A DNA stretch of 64,000 nucleotides from an alpha proteobacterium L41A (GCA_000335735.1 AMYY01000001.1:62001-126000); one strand, 5' to 3'; positions 34,157 through 45,867 are shown, counted from the stretch's first letter. A program made the numbers and translations. The notes: generated from the sequence alone by a model not told the origin.

Positions 34157-36376
34157 ATGAATCGTCGGCAACTGATCATGTCCACGGCGGCGACCGCCCT
34201 CGCCGTCTCGGCCTCCCCCGCGCTCGCCCGTCAGTCCACCGGATCCCCCATGCCTCAGCCGCCCGTCGCCAAGAAAATCCCTGTCGTCATCGAACAACTG
34301 GGCCGCACCCGGACCGACGACTATCAGTGGATGAAGGACGACAATTGGCAGGCGGTCCTGCGCGATCCGACCCTGATCAAGGCCGAGGTCAGGGAACACC
34401 TGACCGCCGAGAACGCCTACCGCGAGGCCATGATGGCCTCCACCCTGCCCTTGCAGGAGACGATGTTCGCGGAGATGCGCGGCCGCATCAAGGAAGACGA
34501 CAGCTCGGTTCCGGCGCCGGACGGCGGCTGGAACTACTACGTCGAATACCAGACCGGCGATCAGCATCCCCGCTACATGCGCGTCGAGCGTCAGGGCACC
34601 TGGATGGTGAATGGCCGGCCGGTGACGAAAAACTTCGTCATGCCCCCCCCGCCTCAGCTGCTGCTGGACGCCAACGAACTGGCCAAGGGCAAGGCCTATT
34701 CGGAAGTGTCCGCCGCGAGCCACAGCCCGGATCACAGTCTGTTCGCCTATGCCGAGGACGCCCAAGGTTCCGAGGTTCACAAGATCTACGTGAAGGATCT
34801 GTCGACCGGCGAGGTGCTGCCCGCGGTGATCGACAGCGCCACCGGCGACTTTGCCTTCTCGCCGGACAGCCAGTGGATTTTCTGGACCAACCGCGACGAC
34901 AACGGCCGCCCTGACAAGATCTTCCGTCGTCCGGCGCGCGGCGGCGAGACCACTCTCGTCTATGAGGAAGCCGACGACGGCATGTTCATCGGCGTGGGCC
35001 GCACCGCCGACGACCAGTTCATCGTCATTGGCATCCAGAATCAGGAAACGTCGGAGGCGCGCTATATCCCCGCCGCGACGCCGACTGCCGAACCCGCTGT
35101 GCTGGAGCCGCGCGTGGTGGCGATCCGCTATGACGTCGATCACTGGGGCGACCGCTGGGTGATCCGCACCAATGCGGACGACGCCATCGATTTCAAGATC
35201 GTTCAGGCCCCGACGGCGACGCCGTCCAAGGCGGCCTGGACCGATCTGGTGCCGCACACGCCTGGCCGCTTCATCGAAGGCCTGGACCTGACCAACGGCC
35301 ATCTGGCGCGTCAGGAACGCGCAGACGCGAACACCCGCATCATCATCCGCGACCGCGAAGGCGCCGAGCATGAGATCGCGGTGGACGAGCCCGCCTTCGC
35401 CCTGTCGCTGGCCGGCGCCTCCGAATACGAGACGACGACCACCCGCTACACCTACAACTCGCCGTCTACGCCGACGCAGACGTTCGACTACGACATGGCG
35501 TCGCGCGAGCGGACCCTGCGCAAAACGCAGCAGATCCCGTCCGGTCACAACATCGAAGACTATGTGGTCGAGCGGCTGAACGCCCCGGCTTCGGACGGCC
35601 AGTTGGTGCCGGTGACGGTGCTGCGTCGCAAATCGACGCCCGTCGACGGTTCGGCGCCCCTGCTGCTCTACGGATACGGCTCCTACGGCATCCCCATGCC
35701 GGCCAGCTTCTCGACCAACCGGCTGTCGCTGGTCGATCGCGGCTGGATCTACGCCATCGCCCATATTCGCGGCGGTTCGGACAAGGGCTGGGGCTGGTTC
35801 CTGGACGCCCGGAAGATGACGAAGAAGAACACCTTCACCGACTTCATCGCCTCCGCCGAACACCTGATCGACAAGAAATACGCCACGGCCGGCAACATCG
35901 TGGCCCAGGGCGGATCAGCCGGCGGTCTGCTGATGGGCGCGGTCAACAATATGCGGCCAGATCTTTGGGCCGGGATCATCGGTCAGGTGCCGTTCGTGGA
36001 CGTGATCAACACTATGAGCGACACCTCGCTGCCGCTGACGCCGCCGGAATGGCCCGAGTGGGGCAATCCGATCGAGGACCCGGCCGCCTACGACTATATG
36101 ATGAGCTACAGTCCCTACGATCAGGTCGAGCCGAAAGCCTATCCGGCGGTGCTGGCGACGGGCGGTCTGTCCGATCCCCGCGTCACCTACTGGGAGCCGG
36201 AGAAGTGGGTGGCCAAGCTTCGACCCGCGACCACCTCGGGCAAGCCCGTGCTGCTGAAGATCAACATGGAGGCCGGTCACGGCGGCGCGGCCGGGCGGTT
36301 CGACTATCTGAAGGAGGTCGCCCACGACTACGCCTTCGCCGTCTGGGCTATCGACAAGGGGTGGGAGACGGCGTGA
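34157..36376 (+). CDS. S9 family peptidase, oligopeptidase B type, exported
   Basis: These serine peptidases cut short peptides, usually after basic residues. The 739-residue product has a signal-like N-terminus (MNRRQLIMSTAATALAVSASPALA), a propeller domain to about 450, and a catalytic domain with the serine in QGGSAGGLL, the aspartate in SDPRVTYWEPEKW and the histidine in AGHGGAAGR. The export signal makes it likely periplasmic. It overlaps the next gene by four bases (GTGA). Confidence 0.9.
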   Translation: MNRRQLIMSTAATALAVSASPALARQSTGSPMPQPPVAKKIPVVIEQLGRTRTDDYQWMKDDNWQAVLRDPTLIKAEVREHLTAENAYREAMMASTLPLQETMFAEMRGRIKEDDSSVPAPDGGWNYYVEYQTGDQHPRYMRVERQGTWMVNGRPVTKNFVMPPPPQLLLDANELAKGKAYSEVSAASHSPDHSLFAYAEDAQGSEVHKIYVKDLSTGEVLPAVIDSATGDFAFSPDSQWIFWTNRDDNGRPDKIFRRPARGGETTLVYEEADDGMFIGVGRTADDQFIVIGIQNQETSEARYIPAATPTAEPAVLEPRVVAIRYDVDHWGDRWVIRTNADDAIDFKIVQAPTATPSKAAWTDLVPHTPGRFIEGLDLTNGHLARQERADANTRIIIRDREGAEHEIAVDEPAFALSLAGASEYETTTTRYTYNSPSTPTQTFDYDMASRERTLRKTQQIPSGHNIEDYVVERLNAPASDGQLVPVTVLRRKSTPVDGSAPLLLYGYGSYGIPMPASFSTNRLSLVDRGWIYAIAHIRGGSDKGWGWFLDARKMTKKNTFTDFIASAEHLIDKKYATAGNIVAQGGSAGGLLMGAVNNMRPDLWAGIIGQVPFVDVINTMSDTSLPLTPPEWPEWGNPIEDPAAYDYMMSYSPYDQVEPKAYPAVLATGGLSDPRVTYWEPEKWVAKLRPATTSGKPVLLKINMEAGHGGAAGRFDYLKEVAHDYAFAVWAIDKGWETA

Positions 36377-36939
36377 GCGCATTGACGGTTCGCGACGCCC
36401 GTCCCGACGACATCGCCGCGATCACGGCCATCTATGCCGAGAGCGTCGCCAACGGGCGCGGCACTTTCGAGCTGGAGGCACCCGACGAGATCGAAATGGC
36501 CTCGCGGTTGGCCGCCGTCGAAGCCCTCGGTCTGCCGCGCCTCGTGGTCGAGATGGGCGGCGCGGTCGCCGGATATGCCTATGCCGGGCCGTTTCGCACC
36601 CGTCAGGCCTATCGCTACATGGTCGAAGACTCGATCTACGTCGCGCCCTGGGCCAGGTGCCGCGGCGTCGCCGGCGCCCTGCTCGATGCGCTGATCGCCA
36701 GCTGCGAAGCGATGGGTCTTCGTCAGATGGTCGCGGTCATCGGCGATTCGGAGAACGTCGGCTCAATCGCCCTGCACCGTACGCGCGGCTTCACCGACGC
36801 CGGCGTGTTCAAGGCGGCGGGCTGGAAGCACGACGGCTGGCGCGATGTAGTGTTCATGCAGCGCGCGCTGAGCGACGGCGGCGCGACAGCGCCCGACGCG
36901 CCGGGTCTGCCGCTTGTAGACAAAAAGCCGCTGCGCTGA
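36373..36939 (+). CDS. GNAT acetyltransferase, phosphinothricin-acetyltransferase-like
   Basis: The 188-residue product has the layout of the Pat/Bar family: IYAESVANGRGTFELEAP near 22-40, YAYAGPFRTRQAYRYMVEDSIYVAP near 71-95, the acetyl-CoA loop CRGVAGALLDALI, and GDSENVGSIALHRTRGF. Such enzymes usually act on small amines or methionine derivatives. The start is GTG overlapping the peptidase stop. The C-terminal tail of about 20 residues is extra. Confidence 0.87.
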   Translation: MSALTVRDARPDDIAAITAIYAESVANGRGTFELEAPDEIEMASRLAAVEALGLPRLVVEMGGAVAGYAYAGPFRTRQAYRYMVEDSIYVAPWARCRGVAGALLDALIASCEAMGLRQMVAVIGDSENVGSIALHRTRGFTDAGVFKAAGWKHDGWRDVVFMQRALSDGGATAPDAPGLPLVDKKPLR

Positions 36940-36978
36940 CGCATTGCGGCATCATCACCCGACGCCTATCCTGACGCC

Positions 36979-37302
36979 GTGAAGATTGTTCAATCCCTGT
37001 TGCTGCTGATCGGCGCCCTGTCGGTGCTGGCGCTCGGCGCGGTCGGCGCGTCGGCGTCGCCGGCAAACGCTGCGCCGTGCCATGAGGCGGGCCAATCTTC
37101 GCCAGAGCAGACTCCGAGCCATGCGCCCAAAGCCATGAAGGCGATGATCTGCTGCGTCGCCTGTGTGGCACCCACGCTAAACCCTGCGCCGATCTCCGCC
37201 TTGACCCTGTCGCCGGCGCGCGTCGCTGCCGTTCCCGCTGCTCTGCCGGCCGGTCGGCTGTTGTCGCCGGAGCCCGGTCCACCCCGCCTCCTGATCGTCT
37301 GA
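36979..37302 (+). CDS. small exported Cys-rich protein, possibly metal-related
   Basis: The 107-residue product has a signal peptide to about residue 31 (ending ANA), then PCHEAG, a Ser/Pro/His stretch, and MKAMICCVACVAPT, which could bind a soft metal or sit in the membrane. The start is GTG at 36979. It lies 56 bp before a His/Met-rich outer-membrane protein, and a similar small Cys-containing partner is familiar from copper clusters in related bacteria. The copper role is inferred from context only. Confidence 0.65.
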   Translation: MKIVQSLLLLIGALSVLALGAVGASASPANAAPCHEAGQSSPEQTPSHAPKAMKAMICCVACVAPTLNPAPISALTLSPARVAAVPAALPAGRLLSPEPGPPRLLIV

Positions 37303-37310
37303 CACCGCTC

Positions 37311-37327
37311 GCGCCTTCTGAAGGCGC
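37311..37327. repeat. hairpin between the two metal-associated genes
   Basis: GCGCCTT-CTG-AAGGCGC is a perfect 7-base inverted repeat in the 56-bp gap. It has no T-run and may be an RNA stem that separates expression of the two genes. Confidence 0.4.
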
Positions 37328-37358
37328 AAACCTTTCCGATCATCAGAGGAGGCCTTGA

Positions 37359-38732
37359 ATGGCTATCCGTACGCTCGTCGGCACCTGCGCCGGCGTCTCC
37401 CTACTCGCCCTCGCTCAGGCTGCGGCGGCGCAGGATCATTCCCACCACGCGCCCAAGACCACGCCAACACAGACGACGGACCCGCACGCCGGCCATGCCA
37501 TGTCCGAGCCGATGAAGGCAACGACGCCGTCCGACATGGCGGGACATGCGGATATGGGCCACGTCATGACCAGCCCCTTTGGCCCCTCGCCCATGAGCCG
37601 CGACGCCTCGGGCACCGCCTGGCAACCCGACGCCGGCGAACACGGCGGCATCCACACCGTCCGTGGCGACTGGATGGTGATGACCCACGCCATGCTGAAC
37701 CTGGTCTATGACAGCCAGTCCGGGCCGCGCGGCGGCGACAAGACCTTCGTCGCCGGCATGCTGATGACCTCGGCGCGGCGTGACTTCGACGACGGCTCAA
37801 AGCTGAACCTGCGCGCCATGCTCAGCCCCGACCCGCTGATGGGCAAATCCGGCTATCCGCTGTTGCTGGCGGCGGGCGAGACGGCGGACGGCGTCAATCT
37901 TCTGGTCGATCGCCAGCACCCGCACGACTTCTTCATGGAGCTGTCGGCCAGCTATTCGAAGCGTCTGTCCGATAAGGACAGCGTTTACGGCTATATCGGC
38001 CTGCCTGGCGAGCCCGCCTTCGGGCCGCCCGCCTTCATGCACCGCATGAGCGCGATGGACAGTCCGGAGGCGCCGATCACCCACCACTGGCTGGATTCGA
38101 CCCATATCGTCTTCGGCGTGACCACCCTGGGCTGGGCGCACGACCGCTTCAAGATCGAGGCCTCGGCCTTCAAGGGACGCGAGCCGGACGAGGAACGCTG
38201 GGGTATCGACTCGCCACGGCTCGACAGTTGGTCGGTCCGGACCGCCTGGAATCCGAACGACGAATGGTCGCTGCAAGCCTCCTACGCCGATGTCTCCGCG
38301 CCCGAACAGTTGGAGCCCGACGAGGACGAGACGAAATGGTCGGCCAGCGCCATCCACACCCGCCGTCTTGGCGATGACGGCTGGTGGTCCTCGACCCTGG
38401 CCTGGGGCCGAAAGACCAACGACCACGGCGAATCGAAGGACGGCTGGTTGCTCGAATCGGCGGTCCATCCGAACGACCGCTGGACGGTCTTCGCACGCGC
38501 CGAGCGGATCGAGACCGATGAACTGGTTCCCGGCGTCGGCGGCGGCCACGGCCCGCTCTACACGGTGGGCAAGGCGTCGATCGGCGTCGTGCGGGATTGG
38601 CGGGTGGCCGAACACGTCCGGTTCGGCCTCGGCGGTCTCTATGCCATGAATCACGTACCGACCGCGCTGGAGCCGCTCTACGGCGGCGATCCCGACGGCG
38701 CGATGATCTTCATGCGTTTGAAGATCGACTGA
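37359..38732 (+). CDS. outer-membrane barrel protein with His/Met-rich N-terminus, probably copper-associated
   Basis: The 457-residue product has a signal peptide (MAIRTLVGTCAGVSLLALAQAAAA), then about 50 residues dense in His and Met (HSHHA, HAGHAMSEPM, GHADMGHVM), a typical copper-binding composition. The rest alternates polar and hydrophobic residues with aromatic strand ends and finishes MIFMRLKID, consistent with a beta barrel. Motifs DRQHPHDFFME and MHRMSAMDSPEAPITHHWLDSTH add more His. It recalls CopB/PcoB in idea but is not a close match. The ATG follows GAGG. Confidence 0.75.
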   Translation: MAIRTLVGTCAGVSLLALAQAAAAQDHSHHAPKTTPTQTTDPHAGHAMSEPMKATTPSDMAGHADMGHVMTSPFGPSPMSRDASGTAWQPDAGEHGGIHTVRGDWMVMTHAMLNLVYDSQSGPRGGDKTFVAGMLMTSARRDFDDGSKLNLRAMLSPDPLMGKSGYPLLLAAGETADGVNLLVDRQHPHDFFMELSASYSKRLSDKDSVYGYIGLPGEPAFGPPAFMHRMSAMDSPEAPITHHWLDSTHIVFGVTTLGWAHDRFKIEASAFKGREPDEERWGIDSPRLDSWSVRTAWNPNDEWSLQASYADVSAPEQLEPDEDETKWSASAIHTRRLGDDGWWSSTLAWGRKTNDHGESKDGWLLESAVHPNDRWTVFARAERIETDELVPGVGGGHGPLYTVGKASIGVVRDWRVAEHVRFGLGGLYAMNHVPTALEPLYGGDPDGAMIFMRLKID

Positions 38733-38736
38733 CGGT

Positions 38737-38895
38737 TCAGGCCCGTCCGGCTTCGGCCGGGCGGGCCGGCGGCTCCGCGACATGCCGCACGGCTTCATAG
38801 CCCAGCAGCGCCACGCCAAGCGCGAGCATCAGGCCTCCGACGATCAGGATCAGCCGAACGTGCCGATGCAGTTGATAAAGCAACTCGCCGATCAT
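38737..38895 (-). CDS. 52-residue single-helix membrane protein
   Basis: A short minus-strand frame starts at ATG 38895 with GGGA about 7 bases upstream and ends at TGA. It encodes one hydrophobic helix at about 15-33 (LILIVGGLMLALGVALLGY) between a charged N-terminus and a Pro/Ala-rich tail. The composition and the ribosome site make it plausible, but no family is recognised. The tail overlaps the hairpin behind the outer-membrane barrel gene. Confidence 0.45.
   Translation of the reverse strand: MIGELLYQLHRHVRLILIVGGLMLALGVALLGYEAVRHVAEPPARPAEAGRA
38741..38766. terminator. TTCG-loop hairpin behind the barrel gene
   Basis: GCCCGTCCGGC and GCCGGGCGGGC pair over 11 bp (one G-T wobble) around a TTCG tetraloop, 8 bp after the stop codon at 38732. 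No T-run follows on the plus strand. It could cap the mRNA or act as a weak terminator. Confidence 0.5.
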
Positions 38896-38993
38896 CGACG
38901 GTCCCGCCGCGTTCGGATCGTGCCAATTCGATCCGTTCCGGACAGTCTACTGCAAAGCGCGGTCCTGATGGAGTCTTTGAGAACCGCGTTCCG

Positions 38994-41200
<2,207 letters not shown>

Positions 41201-41264
41201 GTGGGCGCGGATCTGCGCCGATCAAGCGGCGGCCTCTATCATCGAAGCGCGCCGGGGGCAAACG

Positions 41265-42017
41265 TCACGCGGCGGCGTTGATGATCGGCATGAAGTCCTC
41301 GGCCTTCAAGGACGCGCCGCCGACCAGAGCGCCGCCGACTTCCGGCGTGGCCAGAATGTCGCGCGCATTCTCCGGTTTGACCGAACCGCCATACAGAATG
41401 GGCGCGGTGCGAACGCCATTTCCCAGCTTTGCGACGATGGCGGCGCGCACGGCGGCATGGACCTCGGCGATCTGATCCAGCGTCGGGGTCAGGCCCGTCC
41501 CGATGGCCCAAACGGGTTCGTAGGCCACCGCGAAGTCGCGCTCGGCCAGGCTGGACGGCAGCGAGCCCGCGACCTGGCCCGACACCACGGCGATGGCGTC
41601 GCCCGCTTCCCGCTGCTGCAAGGTTTCACCAACGCACACGATGGGCTCCAGCCCGGCGGCGACGGCGGCCTCGACCTTGGCGGCGACATCCGCATCAGTC
41701 TCGCCGAACGCCGAGCGGCGTTCGGAATGCCCAAGAATCACCACGGTCGCGCCGGCGTCGACCAACATTTCGGCTGATACCGAGCCGGTGAAGGCGCCGG
41801 CGGGCTTCGCATGGCAGTCCTGACCGCCAACGGCCACGCCGCTGTCCGCCAGGGCGGACTGCATGCGGTCGATCAGCGTTGCCGGCGGGCACAACACAAC
41901 ACGGCATCCCTGCCCCGTCGTTCCGACGGCGTCCCTGATCGCCTCAGCCTGCGCCAGGGCGGCCGAGACGCCGTTCATCTTCCAATTGCCGACGATCATC
42001 TTCACGGATTGTTTCAT
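41265..42017 (-). CDS. tpiA: triosephosphate isomerase
   Basis: TpiA interconverts glyceraldehyde-3-phosphate and dihydroxyacetone phosphate. The 250-residue product has the active-site lysine K13 in VGNWKMNG, the histidine in VILGHSERR near 97 and the glutamate in YEPVWAIGTG near 170, plus LYGGSVKPEN. The ATG at 42017 gives the normal N-terminus; an open frame to 42077 is not used. It is divergent from ppiD. Confidence 0.98.
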   Translation of the reverse strand: MKQSVKMIVGNWKMNGVSAALAQAEAIRDAVGTTGQGCRVVLCPPATLIDRMQSALADSGVAVGGQDCHAKPAGAFTGSVSAEMLVDAGATVVILGHSERRSAFGETDADVAAKVEAAVAAGLEPIVCVGETLQQREAGDAIAVVSGQVAGSLPSSLAERDFAVAYEPVWAIGTGLTPTLDQIAEVHAAVRAAIVAKLGNGVRTAPILYGGSVKPENARDILATPEVGGALVGGASLKAEDFMPIINAAA

Positions 42018-42128
42018 GGCCGCCTGTCTAGAAGGCGAAAACCGCCAAGCCAAGAGGCGCCGCCGCAATCCGGACACGAAGCCATCCTTGCAGCGGCGGC
42101 CCCGCCCCGACTATACGCGACGATTGAC

Positions 42129-42140
42129 GCCAATATTGGC
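42129..42140. promoter_or_regulatory. palindrome GCCAATATTGGC before ppiD
   Basis: A perfect 12-base palindrome lies 18 bp before the ppiD ATG, next to TTGACG. The related GCAATATTGGC occurs again near 27100, before bpt. It may be an operator or promoter part; no known factor is assigned. Confidence 0.3.
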
Positions 42141-42157
42141 CAGTCCCGGGTTTTCGA

Positions 42158-44065
42158 ATGCTCACCGCCTTCCGCGCCTTCTCTCGATCCAAATGGGCGG
42201 CCGCCCTGCTTGTCCTGATCGCGATCAGCTTCGTGATCGTCGGCGCGCGGATGGATGTCTTCTCCAACCTGGGACCGAAGCACGTCATCGATGCGGGCGA
42301 TCGTTCGATGAACGAAGCCGAGTTCCGCACCGCCTTTGATCAGGTGCGTGAACGGCTGCAGCAGCAGGTCGGCCGTCCCCTCACGAACCAGGAATTAATC
42401 GCGGAAAACATCCACGTCCGCTTTCTGACCGAGCAGACGCAGCAACTGGGCTTCCTGAACTGGGCCTACAAGGCGGGCATCCGCCCGGGCAAGGAGCTGA
42501 TCGTCAAGCAGATCCGCCAGATCCCGGCCTTCTTCAACTCGGTCACCGGCCAGTTCGACCAGCAGGCCTATGAGGCGGCGCTCGCGCAGCAGAACCTGAC
42601 GCCCGCCATGCTGGAGCAGGACCTGCGCGACCAATACGCGACGGAGCATTTCGGCGCCGCCGTCTTCGCCGGCGCCCGCGTGCCTCGCATCTATGGCGCG
42701 CTGCTGGCCGGCTCCGCCTTCGAGAGCCGCGATGGTCGTTGGTTCGAAGTGACCCCCGCGATGGCTGGTCAAATCCCGGCCCCGACCGACGCCCAGTTGA
42801 ACGCCTTCATTCAGGAGAACGCCGACCGCCTGCGCGCGCCCGAGTTCCGCATGGTGTCGGTGGTTCTGTTCACGCCTGAGGCTTCGGCCAATGCGCCGAT
42901 TTCGGAAGACCGCATCCGCGAGCGTTTCGAGTTCAAGAAAGACACGCTGAGCAAGCCCGAGACGCGCTCCTTCGTCACCCTGACCGCGCCGAACCGCGAG
43001 ACGGCCCAGAAGATCGCCGCCGCCCTGCGGGCGGGCCAATCGCCCGCCGACGTCGGCCGCGCCAACAACATCACGCCGGCCGCATTCAACGAGACCCCCC
43101 GCTCGGCCATCGGCGACGCCGCGACCGCCGCCGCCGTCTTCGGCCTGCAAGCCAACCAAGTGTCCAACCCGGTCCAGGCCGGCGTCGGCTTCGCCGTCGC
43201 CAAGGTCACGGCTGTCCAACCCGCCGCGCCCGCCACGCTGGACGGCGCTCGCGAGGAGCTGATCCAGGAACTGCGCGCCGAGGACGTGAAGACGCAGACC
43301 TACGCCAAGGTCGAGAAGTACGAAGCCGCCCGCACGGCCGGAAAGAACCTCGCTGACGCCGCGCGTGAGGCCGGCGGTCGCATCGTCGATCTGCCGCCCT
43401 TCACAAAGGACGGCAAGCTGCCGAACGGTCAGGCGCTGAACGCCCCTCCGCAAATCTTCGAGACGGCTTGGAGCCTGACCAAGGGCGGCGAGAGCGACGT
43501 CATCGACGCCGGTCAGGGCCAATATTTCGCCGTGCGCGTCAACGACATCCGCCCGTCGGCCCTGCCGACCCTGGCCGAGGTGCGCGAGCCCCTGGCCGCC
43601 CAATGGATCCAGCGGGAGACCATGCGTCGCCTGTCGGCCAAGGCTGAAGAGCTGACGACCCGCGTGCGCAATGGCGAGGACATTGCTGCGGTCGCCCGCT
43701 CGGTCAATTCGCCGCTGACCGTGCGCACCGGCGTCATCCGCAACCAGCGGACTCAGGAAGCCCTGGGTCAGGGCGTGCTTCAGGGTCTATTCGGCCAGTC
43801 CAAGGGCCAGGCCTTCTCGCAGCCGGCGTCGCAGACCGCCTATGTGGTCGGCCGCGTCGACAACGTCCGCGCCGCCAATCCGGCTGTAGCTGGTCCGCTG
43901 GCCGAGCAGGTCCGCCCGCGTCTGACCCAGGAGTTGGTGCAGGCCATGGTCGAATCGTCGGTCTCGGCGGGCGCCCAGCGCTCAAAGGCCAAGAACGACC
44001 CGGCTCAGGCGCTGTCGGCCCTGGGCCTGTCGGGTGGCGCAACGCCCGCCGCACCGGCGCAATGA
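42158..44065 (+). CDS. PpiD/SurA-type periplasmic peptidyl-prolyl isomerase
   Basis: The 635-residue product is anchored by one membrane helix at about 12-30 (WAAALLVLIAISFVIVGA), followed by a SurA_N-like region (about 40-170), a parvulin-like domain near 250-370 and a long C-terminal region. PpiD proteins fold outer-membrane and periplasmic proteins near the Sec exit. Catalytic parvulin residues are not well conserved, so chaperone activity may dominate. It overlaps trpE by four bases (ATGA). Confidence 0.9.
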   Translation: MLTAFRAFSRSKWAAALLVLIAISFVIVGARMDVFSNLGPKHVIDAGDRSMNEAEFRTAFDQVRERLQQQVGRPLTNQELIAENIHVRFLTEQTQQLGFLNWAYKAGIRPGKELIVKQIRQIPAFFNSVTGQFDQQAYEAALAQQNLTPAMLEQDLRDQYATEHFGAAVFAGARVPRIYGALLAGSAFESRDGRWFEVTPAMAGQIPAPTDAQLNAFIQENADRLRAPEFRMVSVVLFTPEASANAPISEDRIRERFEFKKDTLSKPETRSFVTLTAPNRETAQKIAAALRAGQSPADVGRANNITPAAFNETPRSAIGDAATAAAVFGLQANQVSNPVQAGVGFAVAKVTAVQPAAPATLDGAREELIQELRAEDVKTQTYAKVEKYEAARTAGKNLADAAREAGGRIVDLPPFTKDGKLPNGQALNAPPQIFETAWSLTKGGESDVIDAGQGQYFAVRVNDIRPSALPTLAEVREPLAAQWIQRETMRRLSAKAEELTTRVRNGEDIAAVARSVNSPLTVRTGVIRNQRTQEALGQGVLQGLFGQSKGQAFSQPASQTAYVVGRVDNVRAANPAVAGPLAEQVRPRLTQELVQAMVESSVSAGAQRSKAKNDPAQALSALGLSGGATPAAPAQ

Positions 44066-45579
44066 CCGACGACGTTTCGCGCGACGTCACGTTCGAAGCC
44101 TTCGCCGCCGGCCTTTCGGCCGGTCGGCCGCAGGTCCTGGTTCGCCGGGTCATCGACGACCTGGAAACCCCGGTCTCGGCCTATCTGAAGCTGGGACGCG
44201 ATCGGCCGTACGCCTGCCTGCTGGAATCGGTCGAGGGCGGCGCGGTCAAGGGACGCTACTCCATCCTGACGCTGGATCCCGATGTGGTCTGGCGTTGTCG
44301 ATCCAACGCGGCCGAAGTGTCGCGCGGCTCAGCCATAGCGGAGGGTCGCTTTACGGCCGACACCTTGCCGGCGTTGCAATCCCTGCGCGCGCTGATCGCG
44401 GCGTCGAAGTTCGATCTGCCGGAGGGATTGCCGCCGATGGCCGCCGGCCTGTTCGGCGTCTTCGGCTACGACATGGTGCGCCTGCTGGAACCGCTGGGCG
44501 CGCCGAATCCTGATCCGCTCAATCTGCCCGACGCCGTGCTGACGCGGCCATCCCTGGTGGCCATCTTCGATTCGGTCCGCCATGAGATCGTTCTGGTGTC
44601 GGCCGCCTATCCCGACGCCGGCATCGCCGCGCAAGAGGCGTTCGACGCCGCGACGGCGCGGCTGGACGCGTTCGAGACGGCCCTGCGCGAACCCCTGCCC
44701 GTCCGCGCCGCTCCGCAGCCAACGCCGCCTCCCGTCTTCACTTCGCCGGTTGACGAGCCGGCCTTCGGCGAGATGGTCGCCAGAGCCAAGGACTACATCG
44801 GCGCCGGCGACATCTTTCAAGTCGTTCTCAGCCACCGTTTTTCGGCCCCGTGGACCGACGATCCGTTCGCCTTCTATCGCTCGCTGCGTCGCCAGAATCC
44901 GTCGCCCTATCTGTTCTATCTGAACTTTGAAGGTTTCCAACTCGCCGGCTCCAGCCCCGAGATTCTGGTTCGGCTGAAGGACGGCGAGGTCACAATCCGT
45001 CCGCTGGCCGGCACGCGCATGCGCGGTGCGACGCCAGAAGCGGACAAGGCGCTGGAAGTCGAACTGCTCGCTGATCCAAAAGAGCTTGCCGAGCACCTGA
45101 TGCTGCTGGACCTGGGCCGCAACGATGTGGGGCGAGTCGCGGCGCCCGGCACGGTCGAGGTCACCGAGAGCTTCGTCGTCGAACGCTACAGCCAGGTCAT
45201 GCACATCGTTTCCAACGTGCGGGGCAAGGCCGATCCCAGGTTGGATGCGGTGGACACGCTGCTGGCCGCCCTGCCCGCCGGCACCCTGTCTGGCGCGCCC
45301 AAGGTGCGCGCGATGGAGATCATCGACGAATTGGAAAGCGAAAAGCGCGGCGTCGGATACGGCGGCGGCGTCGGCTATATTTCGGCCGGCGGCGAGGCGG
45401 ACATCTGCATCACCCTGCGCACCGCCCTTTTCGCTAAAGATAAGATCTTCGTCCAGGCCGGGGCCGGCGTCGTCGCCGACAGCGATCCTGCGGCCGAATA
45501 TGCCGAGACCCAGCACAAGGCGCGGGCGCCGATGCGGGCGGCGGAAGACGCCTGGCGCTTTCGCACCGGCAATCGCTAG
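44062..45579 (+). CDS. trpE: anthranilate synthase component I
   Basis: TrpE converts chorismate to anthranilate with ammonia supplied by TrpG. The 505-residue product has the N-terminal tryptophan-binding LLESVEGG, and the chorismate-binding blocks IRPLAGTRMRGATPEADKALEVELLADPKELAEHLMLLDLGRNDVGRVA and GGGVGYISAGGEADICITLRTA. It is translated coupled to ppiD. trpG follows after a small antisense gene. Confidence 0.97.
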   Translation: MTDDVSRDVTFEAFAAGLSAGRPQVLVRRVIDDLETPVSAYLKLGRDRPYACLLESVEGGAVKGRYSILTLDPDVVWRCRSNAAEVSRGSAIAEGRFTADTLPALQSLRALIAASKFDLPEGLPPMAAGLFGVFGYDMVRLLEPLGAPNPDPLNLPDAVLTRPSLVAIFDSVRHEIVLVSAAYPDAGIAAQEAFDAATARLDAFETALREPLPVRAAPQPTPPPVFTSPVDEPAFGEMVARAKDYIGAGDIFQVVLSHRFSAPWTDDPFAFYRSLRRQNPSPYLFYLNFEGFQLAGSSPEILVRLKDGEVTIRPLAGTRMRGATPEADKALEVELLADPKELAEHLMLLDLGRNDVGRVAAPGTVEVTESFVVERYSQVMHIVSNVRGKADPRLDAVDTLLAALPAGTLSGAPKVRAMEIIDELESEKRGVGYGGGVGYISAGGEADICITLRTALFAKDKIFVQAGAGVVADSDPAAEYAETQHKARAPMRAAEDAWRFRTGNR

Positions 45580-45779
45580 CGCGAAATCGTCATTGACGGG
45601 TCGTTGAACTGCACGCCCGGCCCGATGATGACGACGCCCGCCATCAAAACCGCCGCAGTCGCTGCGAGCGCGGCTGCGCCAAGCGCAGCGACGGGGCTGG
45701 GCTTGGTTTCGACCACGACCAGCTTCGCCTTGGCGGCGGCGATCTTGGCGGCGATGTCTTTTTCAGCGGCGAGTTTCAC
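45576..45779 (-). CDS. small membrane protein between trpE and trpG
   Basis: The 67-residue product has a charged helix at 5-25 (AEKDIAAKIAAAKAKLVVVETK), one hydrophobic helix at about 30-53 and a short polar end. It starts with GTG and its ribosome site (GGGCGG) is weak. It is antisense to the trp genes, and its stop shares CTAG with the trpE stop. No family was recognised; it could also be non-coding spacer. Confidence 0.55.
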   Translation of the reverse strand: MKLAAEKDIAAKIAAAKAKLVVVETKPSPVAALGAAALAATAAVLMAGVVIIGPGVQFNDPSMTISR

Positions 45780-45867
45780 CCGCCCAGTCCTAGTCCCGTC
45801 GAGTTAAAATGCGCTTTAAGGCCGCGCCCGCTTGGCGCGGACGCGCGTCACGCCTAGAAGCCAAGCC

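Noticed and set aside
34121..35863. A 580-codon open frame antisense to oligopeptidase B
   Set aside because: The sense gene carries full catalytic motifs; the antisense product is low complexity and unrelated to any family I know.
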